This document shows positions 1-5,934 of a DNA stretch of 8,663 bases, in pieces. Source of the DNA: Candidatus Sabulitectum sp. (GTDB lineage Bacteria > Fermentibacterota > Fermentibacteria > Fermentibacterales > JCC-6); contig JAGLQD010000201.1 in the NCBI GenBank assembly GCA_023136985.1, positions 1 through 8,663 on the forward strand, read 5' to 3'. Both the position numbers and the translations under genes were made by a program. Each line of letters opens with the position of its first letter. Positions within the stretch are counted from its first letter, which is position 1. The notes under the pieces were generated by a model. It saw nothing but the letters and a program-made list of their open reading frames with translations. It had not been told where the DNA came from and did no database searches.

Positions 1-39
1 GTATTTCTTGATGCATTGCAGAATCTCGGATATATTTAG
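1..39 (+). CDS. C-terminal tail of an unidentified upstream gene (5' truncated)
   Basis: Frame 1 is open from the window edge and reads VFLDALQNLGYI followed by TAG at 37-39. The amphipathic helix-like ending looks like the end of a protein. Frame 2 is also open a little longer, to TAG at 64-66, but gives an Arg-rich, less protein-like sequence. Twelve residues are too few to identify a family. The gene would be co-directional with the small membrane protein that starts 36 bases later, so the two could be in one operon. Confidence 0.35.
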   Translation, partial: VFLDALQNLGYI

Positions 40-75
40 CAGGACTCTTTTAATACGGAGGAGGTAGCGATCAGA

Positions 76-231
76 ATGAAAAAGAAGCACATGATATTGC
101 TGAGGCTGCTTGGTGGCGGGATATTTGCAGCAGCTGTTTTCTTTATGATAATGCCCCATCTGGGCCGAACAGCAACTGTGGGAATAATTCTTGCCTTTGG
201 GGGCTTTCGTCTGGTTTTAAAAGGTGAGTAA
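76..231 (+). CDS. Small predicted membrane protein, 51 aa, unknown function
   Basis: ATG at 76 is preceded by a strong purine-rich ribosome binding site, GGAGGAGG at 57-64; the spacer of 11 bases is rather long. The product starts with a Lys-rich MKKKH, followed by two hydrophobic stretches at about residues 11-27 (Gly/Ala/Phe/Met-rich) and 32-47, joined by a short PHLGR turn. This suggests a small helical hairpin in the inner membrane. It ends with LVLKGE and TAA at 229-231. The stop lies 18 bases before the start of the ThiF-like gene, so co-transcription is likely. I do not recognise a family, and no catalytic motif is visible. A chance ORF cannot be excluded, but the Shine-Dalgarno sequence, clean hydrophobic pattern and tight packing favour a real gene. 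Confidence 0.5.
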   Translation: MKKKHMILLRLLGGGIFAAAVFFMIMPHLGRTATVGIILAFGGFRLVLKGE

Positions 232-249
232 TTTGTTTTGGAGATGGCA

Positions 250-1032
250 ATGAAATTGTTCAGAGATTGTCCGGATGGTCTAGCAGATGATTTGTCAAAA
301 CTTCGAGTCGGTATTGCCGGAGCAGGGGGAATTGGCTCAAATGTGGCTATGCTGCTGGTACGTGCCGGGGTTTCATCCATGGTTATTGCCGACCATGACA
401 GAGTAGAGATCCAGAATTTGAACAGACAATTTTTCTTTGCGGATCAAGTAAACATGCCGAAAGTGGATGCTCTGGTTCAGAACCTTCAGAGGATCAATGA
501 TGCCATTGATGTTGAAACACATATTGTAAGACTTACTCCTGAAAATGCCGGCGACTTCTTTCGCAACTGTGATGTTCTGGTGGAAGCAGTGGATGACGCT
601 GAAACAAAGATCTTTCTTATCGAGGAGTGGTCAATAGCTTTTCCAGAGAAACAGATCATAAGCTGCTCCGGTATTGCGGGAACTTCTCCACTGGGTGAGA
701 TACGAACAGAAAGAACAGGGAAGCTTTCTGTTGTAGGGGATCACCATTCCCCGCTTGAACTGGGAACCTTTTCTGCAAGAGTAATGGCAGTTGCAGCCCA
801 TATGGTTGCAGAGATTCAGTCAAGTTTAGCAGGTGGAAAGTGTGCCTCCTGTGCCGGTTGTATCCCAGGTGGAGTTTCACTGGAGTGCAATGGAGAGAAA
901 ATCCCCCTTATAGGTTTTCCAGCCAGAATGGTGGAGAACACAGTAAGGGGAATGATTAGTTCGCTTAAAGGAGCAGACTCGTCAGGGTCTATAAGAATTG
1001 AGCTTCCGGTTTCCGGGGAAAAGATCAACTAG
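250..1032 (+). CDS. ThiF/MoeB-family (E1-like) adenylyltransferase with Cys-rich C-terminal extension
   Basis: Proteins of this family use ATP to adenylate the C-terminal glycine of a ubiquitin-like sulfur carrier such as ThiS. The start is taken as ATG 250 because GGAG at 240-243 sits 6 bases upstream; in-frame TTG 238 and ATG 244 have poorer spacing. The 260-aa product has the nucleotide-binding GAGGIGS loop (24-30), acidic D48/D50 after the second strand, the NLNRQF motif with R59, K71 and D115 in VEAVDD, all in the order expected for the family. It most resembles the compact anaerobe ThiF type of about 200 residues. After that core comes CASCAGC (C198, C201, C204), then C213 and about 50 further residues starting ECNGEKIPL and ending IRIELPV. 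No ThiS, ThiG or ThiH gene is adjacent, so thiamine synthesis is only one possibility. It converges on nrdG with 25 bases between the stops. Confidence 0.85.
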   Translation: MKLFRDCPDGLADDLSKLRVGIAGAGGIGSNVAMLLVRAGVSSMVIADHDRVEIQNLNRQFFFADQVNMPKVDALVQNLQRINDAIDVETHIVRLTPENAGDFFRNCDVLVEAVDDAETKIFLIEEWSIAFPEKQIISCSGIAGTSPLGEIRTERTGKLSVVGDHHSPLELGTFSARVMAVAAHMVAEIQSSLAGGKCASCAGCIPGGVSLECNGEKIPLIGFPARMVENTVRGMISSLKGADSSGSIRIELPVSGEKIN

Positions 1033-1057
1033 AATTTCTGAAATTTCTGATACTCTT

Positions 1058-1759
1058 TTACATACGCAGTTGAATATCATCTACCTTATCAACCATTTTT
1101 GCCGCAAGAGCTTCGATGTATCCCCTGGGATAGGCCGGCAGACCGCTTAGTTCCGAGGAAAGAGTCTTCTCGGAACGGAAGATCTGAAGTGCGTACCTCT
1201 TTATACGATATGGTTTTAACTCCTCAATAAGAAGAAGAACATCTTCCGCGTTGATAAAACCGGGAACCATTGTTGATCTGAATTCGTAATCAGCTTCAGT
1301 CTGCTGCATAAGAAACAGTGCACTTTCTCTTACTGAACTGAATCGCGCTCTGCCTCCAGTGGCCAGTATGTAATTTTCCGGCCTGGCTTTAAGATCCATG
1401 GCAACAAAATTTACATAAGGCATGGCTCTTCTCAGTCTGTCCGGAAAGGTTCCATTTGTGTCAAGCTTTACTGCCAGCGGGGTTTCTTCTCTGATCCGTC
1501 TGAGAAGTTCAATATTGCTTTCGTACAAAAGAGGCTCTCCACCTGTAAGAACCACAGCATCAATGAATCCTGATCTTTCCTTAAGTTCTTTGATAATCAC
1601 ATCGTGGCCCAGATTGAATTCCTTGTCAAGAAGATCAACATTAACCAGCTCGGGATTATGGCAGTAGGGACAGGCTAGATTACACCCTGCTGTGAAAAGA
1701 ACCGAAGAAATTCTGCCGGGGTATTCAATCAGGCTGGTTCCCTGAAGCGAGCGAATCAA
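1058..1759 (-). CDS. nrdG: Anaerobic ribonucleotide reductase activating protein, radical SAM (NrdG2 type)
   Basis: This radical S-adenosylmethionine enzyme reductively cleaves SAM at a [4Fe-4S] cluster and abstracts hydrogen from the glycine of the class III reductase, making the glycyl radical. The 233-aa product carries the cluster motif CNLACPYC (C26, C30, C33, the CxxxCxxC spacing) and the SAM-binding LTGGEP at 71-76. The N-terminus, LQGTSLIEYPG, is typical of the NrdG2 subgroup. The start is TTG at 1759-1757, with AAGGA 7 bases upstream; that site lies in the last codons of the small glycyl-radical gene, whose stop is only 3 bases away, so translation is probably coupled. It is the last gene of the nrdD operon and ends in TAA. 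Because the glycine it would activate is on a separate 50-aa chain here, its substrate is that small protein, probably docked on NrdD. Confidence 0.93.
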   Translation of the reverse strand: MIRSLQGTSLIEYPGRISSVLFTAGCNLACPYCHNPELVNVDLLDKEFNLGHDVIIKELKERSGFIDAVVLTGGEPLLYESNIELLRRIREETPLAVKLDTNGTFPDRLRRAMPYVNFVAMDLKARPENYILATGGRARFSSVRESALFLMQQTEADYEFRSTMVPGFINAEDVLLLIEELKPYRIKRYALQIFRSEKTLSSELSGLPAYPRGYIEALAAKMVDKVDDIQLRM

Positions 1760-1762
1760 TTG

Positions 1763-1915
1763 CTAGTCCTTGTCTACTTTGAGATCGACATATTCTCTCT
1801 GGGAGAATTCTTCCTGTTTGCCTCTGTTCCAGTCCTGAACCGGACGGTAATAACCGACAACTCTTGAGTAAACCTCTGCCTTGACAGCCTTAACGGTTTT
1901 TACTTCTGTACTCAT
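1763..1915 (-). CDS. Separate glycyl-radical domain of class III ribonucleotide reductase, 50 aa
   Basis: The product contains EVYSRVVGYYRP (residues 14-25) followed by WNRGKQEEF (29-37). This is the C-terminal glycyl-radical signature of anaerobic NrdD, with G21 the expected radical residue. In most NrdD proteins this stretch is the C-terminal end of one long chain. Here nrdD ends in TGA and this ORF starts in another frame with an ATGA overlap. ATG 1915 has a good ribosome binding site, AAGGTGG, 7 bases upstream. An in-frame TAA lies 15 bases before the ATG, so the ORF cannot extend back into nrdD. It contains no cysteine. The stop TAG is 3 bases before nrdG. By analogy with GrcA/YfiD for pyruvate formate-lyase, it may dock into the NrdD barrel as a replaceable radical subunit. 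The alternative is fusion by frameshift or a sequencing error. Confidence 0.85.
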   Translation of the reverse strand: MSTEVKTVKAVKAEVYSRVVGYYRPVQDWNRGKQEEFSQREYVDLKVDKD

Positions 1916-4029
1916 TTTATATCCACCTTATCAATGTTGAGAAAGAGCGAGGGTTGCTCCTTCCTGTTATGGTCAATGCTCACTTCACGAAATGAGCTTT
2001 CTGGAAGCGTTTTATATATCTCTACGATCTCTCCGTGTTTTTCTATTTCTTCATCAGTGTGTGGGTAGGGGCAGTGGAAGTGTTCTCCCGATATGTAGCC
2101 GTGTACGGGACAGATGCTGAATGTCGGTGTAAAGCTGAAATATGGAAGTCTGAAGTTGTTTACAATCTTTCTTGCAAGAGTTCTTACCATTCTCCAGTCT
2201 GTTATTGCCTCACCGATAAAGAGGTGCACCACCGTTCCACCTGTAAATCTGGTTTGAAGTTCATCCTGATGTTTCAGAAGATTGTAGATGTCCATGTGGG
2301 TGTTTACAGGAAGATGTACAGAATTTGAATAGTACGGGTTTGACAGCCCCTGGTGGGCAGCTTCTGAGAACTCTTTCAAATCTTTGTTTGCCAGACGGTA
2401 GCTGGCACCTTCAGCAGGAGAAGCCTCAAGGTTGTAAAGATGATCTGTTTCAACCTGAAACTCCGTAAGTTTATCACGCATAAAATCAAGAACCTCAAGA
2501 GACCACTGTTTTCCCTCTGGGGTTGCAATTCCCTTGCCCATGAAATTCAAAGCGCCTTCGTTCATGCCGATAAGGCCTATTGTGCTGAAATGATTTGCCC
2601 AGAAAGTGCCGGCTTCTTCCTTCACATGTCTCAGGTAATAGCGTGTGTACGGGTAAAGCCCTCTGTCTGTCAGCTCTTCAACAAATTTTCTTTTCAACTC
2701 AAGTGATTCCCTGGCGGATTCCATCACCGACCCAAGTCTCTGGAAAAAAGCAACTCTGTCACCGGCTGTAACCATGGCGATCCTCGGGATATTGATGGTG
2801 ACCACACCAATGGAGCCTGTGAGGGGGTTTGATCCAAAGAGCCCTCCCCCCCTGGCTTTCAACTCACGGTTGTCAAGCCTCAGGCGACAGCACATTGATC
2901 TGGAATCTTCCGGACTCATGTCGGAGTTTACAAAGTTGCTGAAGTAAGGAATCCCGTATTTGCCTGTCATTTCCCACAGTGGCTGAAGGTCATCATTCTC
3001 CCAGTCGAAATCCTCGGTAATGTTGTAGGTGGGGATGGGAAAAGTGAAAATTCTTCCCTTTGCGTCGCCCTTCATCATCAACTCACAGAATGCACGGTTA
3101 AGTATATTCATTTCATTCTGGAAATCACCGTATTTTTCAGGCTTTTCTTCACCGCCTACGATCACATACAGGTCTTTGTGGGTTGATGGAACCCGAAGAT
3201 CCATGGTTATGTTAGTAAATGGTGTTTGGAAACCTACTCGCGTGGGGACATTAATATTGAACAGAAATTCCTGCATACACTGAGTGACCTGTTTATATGA
3301 AAGGTTATCATACCGGATGAATGGTGCAAGAAGTGTATCGAAGTTACTGAACGCCTGAGCTCCGGCAGCCTCACCCTGAAGAGTGTAGAAGAAGTTCACC
3401 ATCTGCCCCAGGGCAGTTCTCAGGTGTGAAGCCGGTTTTGACTCGATCTTCCCCCTGGCTCCCAGGAAGCCTCCCTGGAGAAGCTCCATCAAGTCCCAGC
3501 CCACACAGTAAGGACCAAGAATTCCTAGATCATGAATGTGCATATCGCCACTGTCCTGGAATTCCTTTATCTGCGGTGTGTAGATCTTGGATAGCCAGTA
3601 TCTTGCGGTGATTGAACTGGAAAGATAAAAGTTAAGCCCCTGAAGGCTGTAGTTCATGTTTGAGTTTTCGTTTACCCGCCAGTCCTGTCTGCCTATGTAG
3701 TCTGCAACCAGAGAATCCATTCCCTTGAAGATCGCAGTAACATCCCTGGCTTCGCTTCGTTTTTCTCTGTACAGAATAAAAGATCTGGCAGCAGCAATCA
3801 GTTTTCTTAGCATCAAAGTTTCTTCAATGAAATTTTGAATCTGCTCAATTGTGGGAATAGAACCTGCTTTAAAGAAGCCCATATACAAGCTGGCCTCAAC
3901 CTGGTCTGCCATTTCTCTGCTGGAACCTTCAGTACTGGATGCTTTTAGAGCTCGGTCAATTGCATTTTCGATTCTTGATTTTCTGTAAGATACGACTTTA
4001 CCACTGCGTTTTCTGACCAGCCAGTCCAT
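1912..4029 (-). CDS. nrdD: Anaerobic (class III) ribonucleoside-triphosphate reductase, catalytic chain lacking the glycyl-radical domain
   Basis: NrdD reduces ribonucleotides to deoxyribonucleotides in the cytoplasm without oxygen. The 705-aa product begins with an ATP-cone allosteric domain (about residues 1-95, RKRSGKVVSYRKSRIENAI), then the ten-stranded barrel core. SMCCRL (C380, C381) is the active-site cysteine region, followed by GGGLFGSNPLTGSIG and VTINIPRI. Near the end CPVHGYISGEHFHC (C640-C653) is the metal-knuckle region; the following PYPH has no second CxxC cysteine. The chain then runs about 48 more residues and stops at TGA 1914-1912 without any VxGY glycyl-radical motif, which is on the overlapping downstream ORF. 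ATG 4029 is preceded by a weaker AGGGGTG site about 9 bases upstream. The long leader contains NrdR-like boxes at 4132-4178. With the small ORF the total is 755 aa, slightly longer than usual single-chain NrdD (E. coli 712). Confidence 0.93.
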   Translation of the reverse strand: MDWLVRKRSGKVVSYRKSRIENAIDRALKASSTEGSSREMADQVEASLYMGFFKAGSIPTIEQIQNFIEETLMLRKLIAAARSFILYREKRSEARDVTAIFKGMDSLVADYIGRQDWRVNENSNMNYSLQGLNFYLSSSITARYWLSKIYTPQIKEFQDSGDMHIHDLGILGPYCVGWDLMELLQGGFLGARGKIESKPASHLRTALGQMVNFFYTLQGEAAGAQAFSNFDTLLAPFIRYDNLSYKQVTQCMQEFLFNINVPTRVGFQTPFTNITMDLRVPSTHKDLYVIVGGEEKPEKYGDFQNEMNILNRAFCELMMKGDAKGRIFTFPIPTYNITEDFDWENDDLQPLWEMTGKYGIPYFSNFVNSDMSPEDSRSMCCRLRLDNRELKARGGGLFGSNPLTGSIGVVTINIPRIAMVTAGDRVAFFQRLGSVMESARESLELKRKFVEELTDRGLYPYTRYYLRHVKEEAGTFWANHFSTIGLIGMNEGALNFMGKGIATPEGKQWSLEVLDFMRDKLTEFQVETDHLYNLEASPAEGASYRLANKDLKEFSEAAHQGLSNPYYSNSVHLPVNTHMDIYNLLKHQDELQTRFTGGTVVHLFIGEAITDWRMVRTLARKIVNNFRLPYFSFTPTFSICPVHGYISGEHFHCPYPHTDEEIEKHGEIVEIYKTLPESSFREVSIDHNRKEQPSLFLNIDKVDIK

Positions 4030-4096
4030 AGACAGCTACACCCCTAACATCCCCAAAGAAAGATATGTGAATAAACGACCCCTCGTTGCAGGGATG

Positions 4097-4131
4097 ATAA
4101 TAAACTTCAAGCTATCGGGCAATAGGGTCAA
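4097..4131 (-). promoter_or_regulatory. Candidate promoter elements for the nrdD operon
   Basis: Read on the minus strand, TTGACC (4131-4126) is followed after 23 bases by TATTAT (4102-4097), about 67 bases before the nrdD start codon. The spacing is too long for a standard sigma-70 promoter. An alternative with the normal 17-base spacing is TTGTGG followed by TAGCTT, whose first hexamer overlaps the first NrdR-like box. I cannot decide between them by eye. Confidence 0.3.
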
Positions 4132-4147
4132 CCACAATATATGGTAT
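4132..4147. promoter_or_regulatory. NrdR-box-like operator 1
   Basis: The 16-base site CCACAATATATGGTAT agrees with the NrdR box consensus ACACWATATATWGTGT at 13 of 16 positions, including the central AATATAT and the flanking C and G. NrdR is an ATP/dATP-sensing repressor that binds paired boxes in promoters of ribonucleotide reductase operons. The site lies between the divergently transcribed nrdD operon and the transporter-cutC pair, about 100 bases upstream of nrdD. Confidence 0.65.
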
Positions 4148-4150
4148 ACA

Positions 4151-4182
4151 TTGACATTGAAAGCTCTACATGTTGATATATC
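4151..4182 (+). promoter_or_regulatory. Candidate promoter for the EamA transporter-cutC operon
   Basis: TTGACA at 4151-4156 is a perfect -35 hexamer. The best -10 candidates are GATATA at 4175-4180 (18-base spacer) or TATATC at 4177-4182 (20-base spacer). This leaves a leader of about 95 bases before the ATG at 4285. NrdR-like box 2 lies across the spacer and -10 region, so binding there could also affect this promoter. Confidence 0.4.
4163..4178. promoter_or_regulatory. NrdR-box-like operator 2
   Basis: The core CTACATGTTG (4166-4175) keeps the C, T/A, A, central AT, T, T/A and G of the NrdR consensus core, though the outer arms are poor (9 of 16 overall). Its start is exactly 31 bases from that of operator 1, about three helical turns. 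This is the usual geometry of NrdR box pairs and is the main reason to accept a site this degenerate. Confidence 0.45.
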
Positions 4183-4259
4183 CTCTTGCTTATCAACGAA
4201 ATAGAGTATTTGCGAGAATTCAGATCATTTCTGGCAGTTCTTTCTCTATCTGTGTATGT

Positions 4260-4274
4260 TGCAGCCAACCTGCA
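4260..4274 (+). other. Small hairpin abutting the EamA ribosome binding site
   Basis: TGCAG, a CCAAC loop and CTGCA form a perfect 5-bp stem that ends directly at the GGAGGA Shine-Dalgarno sequence (4275-4280). It could affect ribosome access, but a 5-bp stem is weak and may be chance. Confidence 0.25.
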
Positions 4275-4284
4275 GGAGGATGGT

Positions 4285-5157
4285 ATGATTCTTAAGAAAT
4301 CAGATAGATCAGCGATTCTTCTTGCGCTTCTTTCAGTTCTATGCTGGTCCGGTGCAGCAACCGCTTTCAAGATGGCACTGGTTTATGGATCTCCGTGGTT
4401 GCTGGTGTTTTCCGGTGCAGTTATCTCCACGGTGATTTTTGGTGTGGCACAAGCAGTTGGAAGAATACCCATAGGGAAAGCTGATCTTGTTTCAGGGCTT
4501 TATCTCGGTTTCTTGAATCCTTTTCTTTACTACCTTGTTCTGCTGAATGCTTATGACGGACTGCCGGCGCAGATTGCCATGGTTGTGAACTACCTGTGGC
4601 CGGTGGTGCTTGTTCTGCTTTCGGTTCCTCTTCTGGGACAGAAGTTGAATATGAAAGGTCTTGCAGGTATTCTACTCAGTTTTGCCGGTGTAATGTTCCT
4701 TGCTTTTGCAGGGCGGAGTTCCTTTGTGATATCCATAGGACCTCTGCTTCTTGCCTTTGCAAGTACTTTTATATGGGCAATTTACTGGGTGTTAAACACC
4801 AGAAACAAAGGGAAAACCACTGCGGTGCTCTTTACAAGCTTTATGGCTGGATCTATCTACCTTTTTCTGTATGGCATCGCAACCGGGCAGTGTTTTTCAT
4901 TGCATTCCGGAATTCTGCCGTGGATACTCTATATAGGTCTTCTTGAAATGGGACTTGCCTACATCATGTGGAATACAGCTCTTAAGTGGGCATCATCCAC
5001 AGCTGCAGTCAGCGGAATGATTTTTCTCACCCCTTTTCTTGCTCTGATATTTATCGGAATCGTTGTTGGAGAAAAGATAGCACCATCAACTGTTGCCGGG
5101 CTGCTTCTTGTTGTGGGAGGTATTCTCATAGAGAAGCGTTCAAGGGGGAGAGCTTGA
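4285..5157 (+). CDS. EamA/DMT-superfamily transporter, ten predicted membrane helices
   Basis: Members of the drug/metabolite transporter superfamily export or import small metabolites such as amino acids across the inner membrane; the substrate cannot be read from this sequence. The 290-aa product is the normal length for two EamA repeats of five helices each. Hydrophobic segments cover most of the chain, with short charged loops. QIAMVVNYLWPVVLVLLS in the first repeat resembles the conserved Asn-Tyr-x-Trp-Pro region of YddG-like exporters, and the second repeat has GLAYIMWNTALKW and LTPFLALIFI. The end, EKRSRGRA, is positively charged. ATG 4285 was chosen because AGGAGGA lies 4 bases upstream and the conserved first helix follows at once; an in-frame TTG at 4186 would add 33 non-family residues. 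TGA overlaps the cutC start by one base, so the two genes are translationally coupled. Confidence 0.88.
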   Translation: MILKKSDRSAILLALLSVLCWSGAATAFKMALVYGSPWLLVFSGAVISTVIFGVAQAVGRIPIGKADLVSGLYLGFLNPFLYYLVLLNAYDGLPAQIAMVVNYLWPVVLVLLSVPLLGQKLNMKGLAGILLSFAGVMFLAFAGRSSFVISIGPLLLAFASTFIWAIYWVLNTRNKGKTTAVLFTSFMAGSIYLFLYGIATGQCFSLHSGILPWILYIGLLEMGLAYIMWNTALKWASSTAAVSGMIFLTPFLALIFIGIVVGEKIAPSTVAGLLLVVGGILIEKRSRGRA

Positions 5158-5876
5158 TGAAAACTGGATCACTGGTGGAAGTGTGTACCGGCTCCCTGTC
5201 AGATTCCGTCACGGCTTTCAAGGCTGGAGCCAACAGGATAGAGCTGAATTCCTCACTCGAGCTGGGAGGGCTTTCTGCTTCTCCGGGAACATTGATCGCA
5301 GTGATCAGATCCATCCAGATTCCGATTATCGCCATGGTAAGACCTCGCTCTGGCGGTTTTGTCTATTCTGAAGCAGAAAAGAAAGCCATGCTTCTGGATG
5401 CAGAGTTTTACCTTTCCAATGGAGCCGCAGGGATTGCCGTTGGAGCTTTTGCTCCTGAAGGCGGGATCGATACTGATTTCATTAAAGAACTGAGAAAACT
5501 CACAGGAAAGAACGACCTCGTGTTTCACAGAGCTTTCGATCTTCTTCCTGACCAGTTTCGGTCTTTAGCGATTCTTGCAGAGCTGGGAGTGGATAGAATT
5601 CTTACCTCAGGCGGCTGCAGAACGGCCTGGGAAGGAAGGCATGTTATCAGAGAACTTATCAATTGCTCCAGTGGACATCTTGAAATAATGCCGGGTTCGG
5701 GGATCAACTCAGCGAATGCTGATGCTGTTGTAAAGCATACTGGCTGTTCTCAACTGCATGGTTCATTCTCGAAGAAGACAGAATACCCACAAGCAGCTGC
5801 AGAAGTTTTAGCCTCATTTGGTATGGAGACCTCTTTTTCTGAGATTGAAAGAACGATAAGCAATTTAAGTAATTGA
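5157..5876 (+). CDS. cutC: CutC family protein (TIM barrel, copper-homeostasis family)
   Basis: CutC proteins are cytoplasmic TIM barrels linked to copper tolerance in E. coli, although their biochemical role is debated. The 239-aa product shows the family motifs in order: EVCTGS (8-13), GANRIEL, MVRPRSGGFVYS, FHRAFD, ILTSGG and IMPGSGI. The family is usually about 245 residues, so it is complete. ATG 5157 shares its A with the TGA of the transporter gene and has GGGAG 6 bases upstream. Two cysteines have been proposed to bind Cu(I) in human CUTC. C10 matches the first; the second, in the ELC motif, is Asn31 here. A copper role is therefore doubtful for this protein. Coupling to an EamA transporter suggests shared expression but gives no clear substrate. 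Confidence 0.92.
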   Translation: MKTGSLVEVCTGSLSDSVTAFKAGANRIELNSSLELGGLSASPGTLIAVIRSIQIPIIAMVRPRSGGFVYSEAEKKAMLLDAEFYLSNGAAGIAVGAFAPEGGIDTDFIKELRKLTGKNDLVFHRAFDLLPDQFRSLAILAELGVDRILTSGGCRTAWEGRHVIRELINCSSGHLEIMPGSGINSANADAVVKHTGCSQLHGSFSKKTEYPQAAAEVLASFGMETSFSEIERTISNLSN

Positions 5877-5934
5877 CCTGGCATCCCTTTCATTCCGAAT
5901 TATTCTATATTAACGGGAAGGGAAGGCAATTACA

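Noticed and set aside
1033..1045. Perfect 13-base palindrome AATTTCTGAAATT between the converging ThiF-like and nrdG genes
   Set aside because: It has no usable loop, the stem is almost all A/T and no T run follows, so it is not a convincing terminator; probably chance in AT-rich DNA.
2035..2706. Plus-strand open frames opposite nrdD
   Set aside because: They are antisense to conserved NrdD sequence and show no domain or start signals of their own.
4141..4176. An 11-codon ORF (MVYIDIESSTC) in the divergent region, as a possible leader peptide
   Set aside because: No ribosome binding site, it overlaps the NrdR-like boxes, and it has no run of a single amino acid that would suggest attenuation.
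4186..4284. N-terminal extension of the EamA transporter from TTG 4186 (33 extra residues)
   Set aside because: The family starts at the helix after MILKKSDR, and ATG 4285 has a strong AGGAGGA site; the extension covers the leader and hairpin.
5863..5877. CAATT-TAAGT-AATTG inverted repeat at the end of cutC
   Set aside because: The stem is 5 bp of mostly A/T with no T run after it; too weak for a terminator.
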